Shown: positions 16,170 to 24,028 of the stretch, piece after piece
How positions within the stretch are numbered: the first letter of the stretch is position 1
Layout of the letters: every line of letters starts with the position of its first letter
The notes under the pieces: generated by a model
The model's input: the letters and a program-made list of their open reading frames with translations, nothing else
The model's database searches: none
Told to the model about the DNA's origin: nothing
Made by a program: the position numbers and the translations under genes
NCBI RefSeq assembly: GCF_022829605.1
Contig: NZ_JAKSYD010000274.1
Span: 1-34,348 of the forward strand
Length of the DNA stretch: 34,348 nucleotides
Source: Methylobacterium sp. E-065
Lineage (GTDB): Bacteria; Pseudomonadota; Alphaproteobacteria; Rhizobiales; Beijerinckiaceae
Direction of reading: 5' to 3'

Positions 16170-16406
16170 CTTTGGCAAAATCTAATATGACCCCGATTTG
16201 ACCCCGAAATCGAAGGCTGTGGAAATCCCTGGCCCGAGGGGCACCTCCGGCTTCAATCAGGTCGATAAGCGCTTGTGGTCCGATGAGTCCGTTCGCAGGT
16301 TCGCCGATTGCAGGTACTCGCGCCGCGTAGCGTAGCGCGCATGACGCTATAGACAGTTCCCTACACTCCGGGTCGCACCGACACCTCCGAGCAGTAGGTC
16401 GACACC
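16170..16406. other. Gene-poor junction between tRNA-Ser and the accessory region
   Basis: No gene with a start codon is visible. A tandem-like pair GACCCCGATTT/GACCCCGAAAT occurs at 16188-16210. On the minus strand, a stop-free frame ending at the TAG at 16126-16128 reads leftward from about 16400 and includes the protein-like stretch VPAIGEPANGLIGPQALIDL. It has no credible start and may be a remnant gene end. It also holds the promoter of the 16407 gene, which I cannot place with confidence. Confidence 0.4.
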
Positions 16407-17258
16407 ATGTTCTCCCTCGTCCACGTCATCCTGCCCGTCTCGGAGCTCGCCCCCGCCGAGGCCATCCGCGCCTCGCTCGCGCCCTTCCAGCGCGGCGGCA
16501 AGGGAGACGTCCCGGACGAATGGCTGGCCTTCCACGACGAGACCGACGAGGTCCGCGCTCTCCACCGGACCGCGTTCACCTTCACCCGGGAAGAGGGCCG
16601 CGGGACCCGGATCGAGGGAGAGCCGTACGGGCACCTGGACGTCGGGGCGATCAACGCCGAGATGGCGCGCCGCGGCCTCCGGCGCTGGCAGGTGCGCTTC
16701 GCCGACGCCGAGCCCGACCTCGACGCCTTCGTGGACGCCTACGTCCGGGACCTGGAGCGCCATCCGATCACCGGGGGCTACGGGCGATGGCTCAACCCCC
16801 TCGGACGCTGGGATTGGTGGGACCTGGGCGGCCGCTTCGACGGGCGTATCCTCGGCGAGCGACGCAGGCCCGGCGAACGCAGGACCTCGTCCGTCTCGTC
16901 CGGACCGAATACCGGTCGCACCATGCTCAGGAACGTCACCGACGTCCTGGCCGAAAGGCTCGGGTCCGAGCCTCCGGAGGACGTCGTCGTGGAGGCCCAC
17001 GCCAACATCGAGATGGTCTCGCGCCTGGCGGAGGATGCCCAGGCCGGTGTCGCGAGCGCGTTCCCGGGCGCGATCCTGCTCCCGCCCAGTGCCATCGAGG
17101 ACCGGCTCCGCTGGCTGCGGGCCTGGCCTGAGGTCGATCCGAAGGAGACCCTCGACTGGTTCGGCCTTCCGGAAGGGGCGGCCTGGGAGTCCGTCGTCAT
17201 GGAGGTTTACAGGCGCTTCCCGGAGCACTGGGCCGCCGGGGTCGCCTACCACCTCTAG
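16407..17258 (+). CDS. Conserved hypothetical protein, copy 1 of a duplicated 283-residue family
   Basis: I do not recognise a characterised family. The 283-residue soluble protein begins MFSLVHVILPVSELAPAEAI and has no signal or membrane helix. The most striking part is a Trp-rich motif, GRWLNPLGRWDWWDLGGRFDG (about 125-145). It resembles an N-P-x-x-x-W-D-W-x-x-x-G-G-R-W motif I recall from uncharacterised phage and bacterial proteins. An Arg/Ser-rich probable loop follows (RRRPGERRTSSVSS, about 150-163). The C-terminal half is helical and ends WAAGVAYHL. A second copy of identical length lies at 32122-32973 with about 22 substitutions by my count. It is the first gene after tRNA-Ser, with a weak AGGTCG upstream of the ATG. 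Function unknown. Confidence 0.8.
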   Translation: MFSLVHVILPVSELAPAEAIRASLAPFQRGGKGDVPDEWLAFHDETDEVRALHRTAFTFTREEGRGTRIEGEPYGHLDVGAINAEMARRGLRRWQVRFADAEPDLDAFVDAYVRDLERHPITGGYGRWLNPLGRWDWWDLGGRFDGRILGERRRPGERRTSSVSSGPNTGRTMLRNVTDVLAERLGSEPPEDVVVEAHANIEMVSRLAEDAQAGVASAFPGAILLPPSAIEDRLRWLRAWPEVDPKETLDWFGLPEGAAWESVVMEVYRRFPEHWAAGVAYHL

Positions 17259-17347
17259 GCGCGGGAAGCCGACCGACGCTACTCGTCCTGGCAATCGTTG
17301 ACTGCGACCATGACCCTGTTTCCAGCGTTGCCGCAGTAGAATGCATT

Positions 17348-17373
17348 CCGTCGGTGACTCGGGTCACCGACGG
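17348..17373. repeat. Perfect 11-bp inverted repeat with 4-base loop
   Basis: CCGTCGGTGAC and GTCACCGACGG pair perfectly around TCGG, 90 bases after the duplicated gene and 108 bases before the pentapeptide gene. No T run follows. It may be a Rho-assisted terminator, a leader RNA hairpin, or a dyad bound by a regulator. Confidence 0.5.
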
Positions 17374-17481
17374 GCGGACCCGCCATCCATATTGCCGCTG
17401 TCGCCGAACTAGGTCCCGTTCGGACATACCGTGAAGACGCGCATGCGTTCTACGGGTAGAGGCGAACCAACGAGAGAAACC

Positions 17482-18282
17482 ATGCGCCGTCTCGTCCCCC
17501 TTGTGCTCGCCTCCACGCTTCTGGCAGCCCCAGCCCGCGCCGAGCAGGACCTGCTCCTGGGCGCCGACATGGGCTCGGCGGCGATGACCAAGGCAGAGAT
17601 GACCCGGGCCGACGTCGAGGCGCTGATCGCCAAAGCCGACGGCAAGCCCATCGACCTGTCTGATAAGGCACTGGCAGGCATCGACCTTTCCGGGCTGAAC
17701 CTGAGGGGCGCGAACCTGCGCACCGCCCGCCTCAACAAGGCCAACCTGCGCGGTGCCGACCTGACCGGCGCGAACCTGGAGCAGGCATGGTTCATCAAGG
17801 CCAACCTCAGCGGGGCCAAGCTCGCCGGCGCCAAAATGTTCGGCATCACCGCCCGCGACGCCAACCTCAGCGGGGCCGACCTGAGCCGAAGCATGCCAAT
17901 CGGTGACTTCAAGGGTGCCAACATGGCAGGGGCGACGCTGGTCGACCTCAAGGGTGGAGCCGACATCAAGAACCAGTCCATGGGCCTGATGCGGGCCGTA
18001 TTCGTTTCGGTGAACCTTAGAGGAGCCAACCTGAAGGGGGCGAACCTCGGGCGGTCGCGCCTGGAATATGCCGATCTCACGGACGCCGACCTCACCGACG
18101 TGGTGCTGATGGGATCCGACCTGTCCGGCGCCAACCTCACCGGCGCGACGGTAGCCGGTGCGGATTTCAGGAACGTCGACGTCAGCGGCGCGCGTCTGAT
18201 CGCCCTCAAGGGCCAGGACAGCGCCAAGGATTGGTCGGCGCGCGTGAACGCCGACCGTGCCATCGACCACGTATCGAACTGA
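17482..18282 (+). CDS. Exported pentapeptide-repeat protein
   Basis: A 266-residue protein with a signal peptide (MRRLVPLVLASTLLAAPARA, cleavage before EQD). A short helical segment (MTKAEMTRADVEALIAKADG) is followed by about 30 pentapeptide repeats of the A(N/D)LxG type (LSGLNLRGANL, NLRGADLTGANL and so on) from about residue 55 to 245, broken once near 160-175 (DLKGGADIKNQSMG). Such repeats fold into a right-handed quadrilateral beta-helix. Cytoplasmic members such as Qnr and MfpA mimic DNA and protect gyrase, but the signal peptide places this one in the periplasm, so gyrase protection is unlikely. The ATG at 17482 follows CGAGAGAAA and gives the signal peptide; upstream in-frame starts add Arg-rich residues. 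It stands alone, convergent with the transglutaminase gene. Function unknown. Confidence 0.85.
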   Translation: MRRLVPLVLASTLLAAPARAEQDLLLGADMGSAAMTKAEMTRADVEALIAKADGKPIDLSDKALAGIDLSGLNLRGANLRTARLNKANLRGADLTGANLEQAWFIKANLSGAKLAGAKMFGITARDANLSGADLSRSMPIGDFKGANMAGATLVDLKGGADIKNQSMGLMRAVFVSVNLRGANLKGANLGRSRLEYADLTDADLTDVVLMGSDLSGANLTGATVAGADFRNVDVSGARLIALKGQDSAKDWSARVNADRAIDHVSN

Positions 18283-18300
18283 AGTCAGCCAAGCCACCCT

Positions 18301-19164
18301 TCATGCTTGGGTGACGCGAACCTCGACCGCCATACCTAGGAAATCGCTCTGAAGCCCCATGAAGCTGCCGACCACGGGCATCGCCTGCCGGATGTCCCGC
18401 GCGACCGCGACCGGGATCAGGTTCGCGCCTCCCATCCTGCGATTGGTCGGATCGAAGGTGATCCAGCCGGCGCCGGGCACGTAGACTTCCCCCCATGCAT
18501 GGGTCGATCCGGCATCGGCGGAGCCGACGAGGGTCCGGGTCGGATCGTGCAGGTAGCCCGAGACGATCCGGGCTCCCATGCCGAGGCTGCGGGCAGCCTC
18601 GACGAACAGGGTCGCTAGATCCCTGCAGGAACCCTGCCCGATGGCGAGGGTCTGGTCCGGCGACTGCGTGCCCTCGTCTTCCCGGGCGATGTAGGCGATG
18701 CCGTTGGCGACGCCTGCGTTCAGGTCCTGAAGCAGGGAGAGCGTATCGGTCGGGTTGGACGCCACAAAGCCCTGCGCCCAAGACAGCAGTCGCCCATCGT
18801 TCGAGTATTGCTGGACGGCGAGCGCACCAAGATCGGTCCGAGCGTCCTCGGAATAGGGGAACGGGTAACTGATGGCGGAAGCGTCGATGTCGAAAACCGG
18901 ATAGGCCGCGGCGGAGAGTTCGACCCGGGCGACGCTGTCGATCACCAGGGTGTCCGAAGGTGCGCCGAAGGTGGCGGTCGCGATGGCGTTGCCAAAAACG
19001 TCGTAAGCCCAATGCAGGATGCCGGAAGGCGTCAGGTTCACTTCGCTGCCGATGAGGCGCACGTCCCGGCTCTCGCGGGGCCGCAACATCAATCGGTGAG
19101 AACCAAGGCTTACGGGCCGCTCATAGCGATACGTGGTCCGATGATGGATCTGCAGGGCGACCAT
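18301..19164 (-). CDS. Transglutaminase-like cysteine protease family protein
   Basis: A 287-residue protein with an N-terminal bacterial transglutaminase-like domain (LQIHHRTTYRYERPVSLGSHRLML) and a C-terminal transglutaminase core. The triad is visible: Cys in AIGQGSCRDLATLFVEAAR (about 180), His in STHAWGEVYVPG (about 222), and Asp in WITFDPTNRR (about 238). Members of this family are usually cytoplasmic peptidases or amidases rather than cross-linkers, and substrates are mostly unknown. I prefer the ATG at 19164, preceded by AAGGA at good spacing; an ATG at 19197 adds eleven residues. It is the third gene of a minus-strand run after two sensor kinases, 79 bases after the HWE kinase, so it may be co-expressed with them. 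No signal peptide is seen. Confidence 0.85.
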   Translation of the reverse strand: MVALQIHHRTTYRYERPVSLGSHRLMLRPRESRDVRLIGSEVNLTPSGILHWAYDVFGNAIATATFGAPSDTLVIDSVARVELSAAAYPVFDIDASAISYPFPYSEDARTDLGALAVQQYSNDGRLLSWAQGFVASNPTDTLSLLQDLNAGVANGIAYIAREDEGTQSPDQTLAIGQGSCRDLATLFVEAARSLGMGARIVSGYLHDPTRTLVGSADAGSTHAWGEVYVPGAGWITFDPTNRRMGGANLIPVAVARDIRQAMPVVGSFMGLQSDFLGMAVEVRVTQA

Positions 19165-19243
19165 TCGACGTTCCTTCGGTTTGGAAGGGTTTGTCATCGG
19201 GACGTTTCGGTCATGACTATCGGGAGGACGATGGCCCGCTGCC

Positions 19244-20362
19244 TCACCGCACGAGCAGAGCCTTGTTCATCGTCAGGTTCACGACGACCCCGCAATCGTC
19301 CCAGGTCCGTTCGACGGATCCGTCGAGCTGCTGCGTGATCGCCCGGTCGAGCAGTCGGCTTCCGTACCCCCCAGGTCCCGTGGGCGGCACGACGGGTGGC
19401 CCTCCCCGCTCCGTCCAAACCAGCGCGAGGTTCTCCTGTCGGTCGGTGGCGGAAACGTCCAGCGTGCCGGTCGGGACCGATAGGGCGCCGTACTTGAGCG
19501 AGTTGGTCGCAAGCTCGTGCACCACCAGCGCCAGGGTGGTCGCGGCGGCCTCGCCCACGCCCATACGGGGAACCGAGACCCGGATGCGCCCGGTGAACGC
19601 GCCCATGTCGTCGTAGGGCTTGAGCAGGATCGCGATCAGGTCGCCCAGGAGCGCCGCCTTGCCCTCGTTGCCCGGTAGCGGGCGGACGAGGTCGTGGGCG
19701 CGACCCAAGGCGGTCAGCCGCTGGGTAAGCTCGCGCGCCATGTCGACCGTCGTCGTCGTCGAACGCGAGGTGATGGCGGTGAGGCTCGCAGCGATGGTGA
19801 GGAGGTTCTTGACCCGATGGCTCATCTCGCCGGCGAGGAGCTCGTGTCCCTCCTCGGCCTGCTTACGCCCAGTGACGTCGAGGAAGATGCCCGACATGAC
19901 CCGTGCGACGATGCCCTTGTCGTCACCCTGCCCTCGCGCCGAGATCCATCTTGCGATCTCGCCGTGCAGAATGCGGAAGTCGATCTCGTAGGGTCCGACA
20001 ATCGCGCGGGTCGCGGCGAAGGCGGCTCGGACGCGGTCCCGGTCGGCCGGGTGGATACGCGAGGACAGATCCTCGAATTTGACGGATGCGCTCTGCGGCA
20101 GGCCCCATAGTCCGAACGCGCGTTCATCCATGGCGAAGGCGTCGCTGTCCACGTTCCACGACCATAGGGACACCCCGGCCGCATCCAGGGCGAGCCGCAG
20201 TTGCTCCGACGTCCAGAGCGACGGGATCTGAGTTGGTGAAGGCACGGGAACGCTTCCGATGGTCGGATCTCCAAGATAGGTTTTCCGCAATCGGAATGGT
20301 GCCGCATTCATGCGCCCGTCGCTACGGCGTTCTCGCATCAACTTCGACAGAAACGGCACCAC
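19244..20362 (-). CDS. PAS-containing HWE-family sensor histidine kinase
   Basis: A soluble 372-residue kinase. A PAS fold spans about 53-165 (LRLALDAAGVSLWSWNVDSD to IFLDVTGRKQAEE). The HWE-type kinase core has phospho-acceptor H182 in GEMSHRVKNLLTI, the later HELATNSLKYGALS N box, and the W-x-E of LVWTERGGPP that names the family. A Gly-rich GPGGYGSRLLDRAI follows. HWE kinases in alphaproteobacteria often feed the PhyR/EcfG general stress response; no PhyR or receiver-only partner is encoded nearby. The start is uncertain: GTG at 20362, ATG at 20338 and ATG at 20311 are all in frame and none has a strong ribosome-binding site. It lies 19 bases downstream of the hybrid kinase gene and is likely in one operon with it. 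Confidence 0.86.
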   Translation of the reverse strand: MVPFLSKLMRERRSDGRMNAAPFRLRKTYLGDPTIGSVPVPSPTQIPSLWTSEQLRLALDAAGVSLWSWNVDSDAFAMDERAFGLWGLPQSASVKFEDLSSRIHPADRDRVRAAFAATRAIVGPYEIDFRILHGEIARWISARGQGDDKGIVARVMSGIFLDVTGRKQAEEGHELLAGEMSHRVKNLLTIAASLTAITSRSTTTTVDMARELTQRLTALGRAHDLVRPLPGNEGKAALLGDLIAILLKPYDDMGAFTGRIRVSVPRMGVGEAAATTLALVVHELATNSLKYGALSVPTGTLDVSATDRQENLALVWTERGGPPVVPPTGPGGYGSRLLDRAITQQLDGSVERTWDDCGVVVNLTMNKALLVR

Positions 20363-20381
20363 GGTGCCGGCCGAGCCTTAT

Positions 20382-22529
20382 TCATCGTCTACGCTTCGCC
20401 TCCACGGTCCTGCGCAGGAGGCGCGAGAGCTCCTCGACCGAATAGGGCTTGCGCAGCAGATCGAAGCCGTGGGTGCCGTTCTGGGCCAGCACGTGGCTGT
20501 AGCCCGAGGTCAGCAGCACGGGCAGGTCAGGGTAGTCGCGGCGGATGCGACGCGCGAGATCGACGCCGTCCATGCCCGGCATCATCACGTCGGTGAAGAC
20601 CACATCGAATCGAGATGCATCCTTCGCGAGTTCGGCCAGGGCGGCTTCGGCATCCGATGCCAGAACGGGTAAGTACCCGAGTTCGACCAGGCTCTGCGTG
20701 GCGAAGCTGCCGATCTCGGCGTTGTCCTCGACCACCAGGACGCAGGTACCCTGGCCATCCAGGAGCGCTTCGGATGCGATCTCGACAATCGGCCGTCCGG
20801 CTTCCGCGGCGCGCGGAAGGAACAGCGTGAAGGTGGCGCCTGCGCCCACCCGGCTCTCGACCGTCACCTCGCCGCCGGACTGCTTGGCGAAGCCGAACAC
20901 CTGGCTCAGGCCGAGGCCGGTGCCCTGGCCGACGCCCTTCGTCGTAAAGAACGGCTCGAAGATCCGGTCGAGCATCTCCGGCGCGATACCGATACCCGTG
21001 TCGGTGACCGATACCGCAACGTAGTCTCCCGGGATCGCACCGTGGGAGCGCACGGCGGGCATGGTCTCGACGGCGGCGACAACGACGACGATGCGACCCT
21101 CGCCGTCCATCGCGTCGCGGGCATTGACCGCGATGTTGACCAGCGCCGTATCGAACTGGCTCGGATCGACGTTCAGGTACAACGGTTCGTCGGGAAGTCG
21201 GATCTCGACCTCGATGCGCGAGCCGGCCAGAGTGGACATCATGCCGCTGATCGCCCGGACGCTGGCACCGGCATCGAACACCTCCGGCTTGAGCGACTGT
21301 CGTCGGGCGAAGGCCAGGAGCTGCGCCGTCAGCTTGGCCGCCCGGTCCACGGTGTCGGAGATCGCGCCGACGTAGCGTGCGCGTCGCTCCTCCGGCAGGT
21401 TCGGCCTCTTGAGGAGGTCGGTGGACGACTTGATCACCGTGAGCAGGTTGTTGAAGTCGTGCGCCACGCCCCCGGTCAACTGCCCGACCGCCTCCAGCTT
21501 CTGCGATTGCCGAAGGGCGTCCTGGGCCATCTCAAGCTCGGCGGTGCGTTCCGCCACCCTGGCTTCCAGCGTCGCGTTCAGGTCGCGTAGGCGTTCCTCG
21601 CCGGTCCGCAGCGCCTCCTCGGCCCGCTTGGCGGCGGTCACGTCGCGAGAGACCGACAGCAGCTTCTCCGGCCTCCCGTCGGGGCCGTTGACCGGTGTCA
21701 CGATGACATCCCACCAACGTGGGCTTCCCTTCAGCGTCGTGGCGAAGCCCTCGAAGCGCGCGATGCCACCGCCACGGGCCGTCGCCACGGCGTCGACCGC
21801 CTTCGCGTGCCCGTCACCCATCCAAAAGTCCGGCCAGCACGCGCCGCGGATGGTCTCGAAATCGTCGACCTCCATCACGCACATGCCCTGTTCGGTCATG
21901 AATTCGAGGCGCGCGTCGAGGTCGAGCACCTTGATGCAGTCGGCGGAACTCGCCAGCACGCGGCTGCTGAACTCCTCGCTTCTGCGAAGCTCCGCCTCGG
22001 TCGCGATAAGCCGATTGATGACCCGCTGCTGATCATGGGCCAGCCGATCCATCGCCTCCGCCTCGCCACGGAGCCGGACGGTCTCGGTGACTTCCTCGAC
22101 CCGGTGAAGGATGAGGGCGACCTCGCCGTCCGGCCCCAGAACCGGCACGTTGACCGGGCTCCACCACCGCTCCTCGAAGCGACCCTGGGCGTCGCGCACG
22201 GCGTAACGTTGCACCGCCATCGTATCGGACGACTTGGTGTCCAGGACGCGTTGGAAGGAGGCTGTCAGGTTTCGAACGCCATCGGCGGCGGGATCGGCCG
22301 GATCGTCGGGAAAGAGATCGAAAAGCCGACGTCCGACCTGGTCGGCCTGCGTCGTGCCGGTCGCACGAAGCCTGGCATCGTTCGCCGCGACAATGATCCA
22401 GTGCGGAGGGGACACGACCAGAAGTGGTGCCGGGACGGCTTCGAACAGCGACCGGTAATCGAGTGCCTGGACCAAGTCGGCGCCAGGAAGTGTGATCAAC
22501 GAATCCGTCGGACGGTCGATGTCTCTCAT
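20382..22529 (-). CDS. PAS-PAS hybrid sensor histidine kinase with C-terminal receiver
   Basis: A soluble 715-residue hybrid kinase with no membrane helix. A first PAS domain covers about 24-150 and a second about 185-302 (SSADCIKVLDLDARLEF to LLSVSRDVTAAKRAEE). A short coiled coil follows (305-340). The HisKA domain has H357 in LTGGVAHDFNNLL. The ATPase domain has the N box NIAVNARDAMDG, G1 DTGIGI and G2 GTGLGLS. The C-terminal receiver has D647 in VVFTDVMMPGMDG and Lys in LLRKPYS. The C-terminal receiver implies a downstream Hpt step or self-regulation, and no separate Hpt gene lies nearby. The ATG at 22529 begins MRDIDRPTD. It heads the operon with the HWE kinase and transglutaminase genes. 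The ligand is unknown. Confidence 0.92.
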   Translation of the reverse strand: MRDIDRPTDSLITLPGADLVQALDYRSLFEAVPAPLLVVSPPHWIIVAANDARLRATGTTQADQVGRRLFDLFPDDPADPAADGVRNLTASFQRVLDTKSSDTMAVQRYAVRDAQGRFEERWWSPVNVPVLGPDGEVALILHRVEEVTETVRLRGEAEAMDRLAHDQQRVINRLIATEAELRRSEEFSSRVLASSADCIKVLDLDARLEFMTEQGMCVMEVDDFETIRGACWPDFWMGDGHAKAVDAVATARGGGIARFEGFATTLKGSPRWWDVIVTPVNGPDGRPEKLLSVSRDVTAAKRAEEALRTGEERLRDLNATLEARVAERTAELEMAQDALRQSQKLEAVGQLTGGVAHDFNNLLTVIKSSTDLLKRPNLPEERRARYVGAISDTVDRAAKLTAQLLAFARRQSLKPEVFDAGASVRAISGMMSTLAGSRIEVEIRLPDEPLYLNVDPSQFDTALVNIAVNARDAMDGEGRIVVVVAAVETMPAVRSHGAIPGDYVAVSVTDTGIGIAPEMLDRIFEPFFTTKGVGQGTGLGLSQVFGFAKQSGGEVTVESRVGAGATFTLFLPRAAEAGRPIVEIASEALLDGQGTCVLVVEDNAEIGSFATQSLVELGYLPVLASDAEAALAELAKDASRFDVVFTDVMMPGMDGVDLARRIRRDYPDLPVLLTSGYSHVLAQNGTHGFDLLRKPYSVEELSRLLRRTVEAKRRR

Positions 22530-22737
22530 GCGGCGTCTTGGTTCTGGTTTGATGTTGCCCGGTCACCGTCACGGAGACGGAACGCAGAACCCACCGGTTG
22601 GAGGACCCTATCCATAAGGCGTTCCAACCGGCGAGAATTCCATCGGTTGCCGGCTCCCTCGACGATTGAGGTTCGGTCTCGCGGGTTTTCCGGCCGGTAC
22701 CGCTTCCGATCTTGGACCCGGTGTCGTGTGATGGGGT

Positions 22738-23637
22738 TTAGGCAGCCATCGCATGGGCCATGAAGAACCGAAGCATCTCACGGCTCGCATTGGGGCCCTG
22801 GGGATCGGTGTGGGACCCGGAGGGGTGGCCGCCGGCCCAGGCATGGCCGGCACCGTGGAGGACCCATTGCTCCGATGACCAAACGCCGTGGGTCTCCGCC
22901 AGCACGGTCCGCGTGAATGCCATCCCGCCGGCGGAACGCCCCTCGGTGGTGGAGCCGGTGAGCTCCGTCCCCGGCCGGGATTGGGCGATGGCTTGGTCAC
23001 CGTTGATCGGCGCGACAGTGGTGTCGCGGTCCCCATGGAATACGATGGTCGGAACCGGGTGCACCGTCCGCGCCGGTTGGCGCAGGGCGCCCCGACGCAT
23101 CGTCGAGAAGGCCGCCGCCATCGATCCGGCGGCCCCGCTGGCCAGTCCGGAATGGATGCCGACGGCGGCATAGATGTCCGGGTAGGCTTGGCCCATCACC
23201 GCGGCGGCGGCCCCGCCCGAGGAGAGGCCGGCGACGTAGACCCTTGCCGGGTCCACGTCGAAGTCCTCCATGATCCGTCGCGTCAGCCCGGCGAGGATGC
23301 ACGGCTCGCCCCGCCCACGCTGCTGGTCGCCGTCCCTGAACCAGTTCCAGCTCTTGACCAGGTTGGCCGACCTCGGCTGGTCGGGATAGGCCACGATGAC
23401 ACCCTGCTCCTCGGCCAGCCGGTCCATCCGGGTTCCGATGGCGAAGTCGCGCGCCGTCTGCGAGCAGCCGTGGAGCATCACCACGAGCGGACGGGAACCG
23501 CGTCCGGACCCGGCTGGCACGAACAGGTCGTAGGCGCGGCTCCCGGCCCTGTTGCCGTACCGACGTGCCAAGGCGCCAGGCCGGTCGATGGACCGTTCCG
23601 CCGACTCCCTCGACGTGGGTCCGGGAAGTTCTGTCAT
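22738..23637 (-). CDS. PHB-depolymerase/LpqC-family esterase
   Basis: A 299-residue alpha/beta hydrolase. Sequence landmarks: the oxyanion segment PLVVMLHGCSQTARDF (about 50-65), the nucleophile Ser139 in YVAGLSSGGAAA, the acid in IVFHGDRDTTV, and the catalytic His in LHGAGHAWAGG. This set fits the extracellular PHB depolymerase-like esterase family that also includes feruloyl and acetyl-xylan esterases. No typical signal peptide is visible at the ATG at 23637 (MTELPGPTSRESAE), so it may stay inside the cell. Substrate (short polyhydroxyalkanoates, acetylated sugars or aryl esters) cannot be assigned. About 200 bases separate it from the kinase operon, so it is probably transcribed on its own. 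Confidence 0.85.
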   Translation of the reverse strand: MTELPGPTSRESAERSIDRPGALARRYGNRAGSRAYDLFVPAGSGRGSRPLVVMLHGCSQTARDFAIGTRMDRLAEEQGVIVAYPDQPRSANLVKSWNWFRDGDQQRGRGEPCILAGLTRRIMEDFDVDPARVYVAGLSSGGAAAAVMGQAYPDIYAAVGIHSGLASGAAGSMAAAFSTMRRGALRQPARTVHPVPTIVFHGDRDTTVAPINGDQAIAQSRPGTELTGSTTEGRSAGGMAFTRTVLAETHGVWSSEQWVLHGAGHAWAGGHPSGSHTDPQGPNASREMLRFFMAHAMAA

Positions 23638-23680
23638 CGGAATGCTTTCGGGGATGGCCCAGTCCGGTGCGGATCGCGAA

Positions 23681-24028
23681 CTACGGCAGGGCGCCGATCA
23701 TGCCCTTCGCCTCGGTCATCGTATTCTCGCAGGCGCGCTTGTCGCCGCCACGGTCCTCGGCAGACGCCCGGACGATGAGGGCCCGCGCGGCGGCGATGTG
23801 GTCGGCGGTCGAGACCGTTTCGGGATCGCTCGGGGAACCGGTGCGGACGGTCGTCAGGCCCCGTGGGGAGCCCGTACGTAGCTCATGGCCGTCCATCAAG
23901 CCGGCGACACGAACGGCCCCGGCGCTGTCGAGGCGACGCTCGATGGTGCCGATCTGCTCGGCGCAGGACGATGCGAGGGCGGGAAGCGGTAGGGTCGCAA
24001 GAACGGCGGCGGCAACCAAGCGCATCAT
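23681..24028 (-). CDS. Small exported protein of unknown function
   Basis: A 115-residue protein starting MMRLVAAAVLATLPLPALASS, a standard signal peptide, preceded by a GGAGAG ribosome-binding site. The mature part has only two Cys (SSCAEQIGTIERRL near the start and KRACENTMTEAKGMIG near the end), which could form a disulfide joining the two ends of a helical domain. The centre is Thr/Ser/Gly-rich. The pattern recalls many short alphaproteobacterial periplasmic proteins of unknown role. It is 43 bases upstream of the esterase gene on the same strand and may be co-transcribed with it. I do not recognise a family. Confidence 0.7.
   Translation of the reverse strand: MMRLVAAAVLATLPLPALASSCAEQIGTIERRLDSAGAVRVAGLMDGHELRTGSPRGLTTVRTGSPSDPETVSTADHIAAARALIVRASAEDRGGDKRACENTMTEAKGMIGALP

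Noticed and set aside
16188..16210. Tandem GACCCCGA units considered as the start of a CRISPR-like or direct-repeat array
   Set aside because: Only two short copies exist, with no regular spacing or further units. No CRISPR array is present in the window.
16407..17258. The duplicated genes considered as terminal repeats of a composite transposon
   Set aside because: They are protein-coding with no transposase motifs or terminal inverted repeats; the IS630 elements lie outside the pair on one side only.
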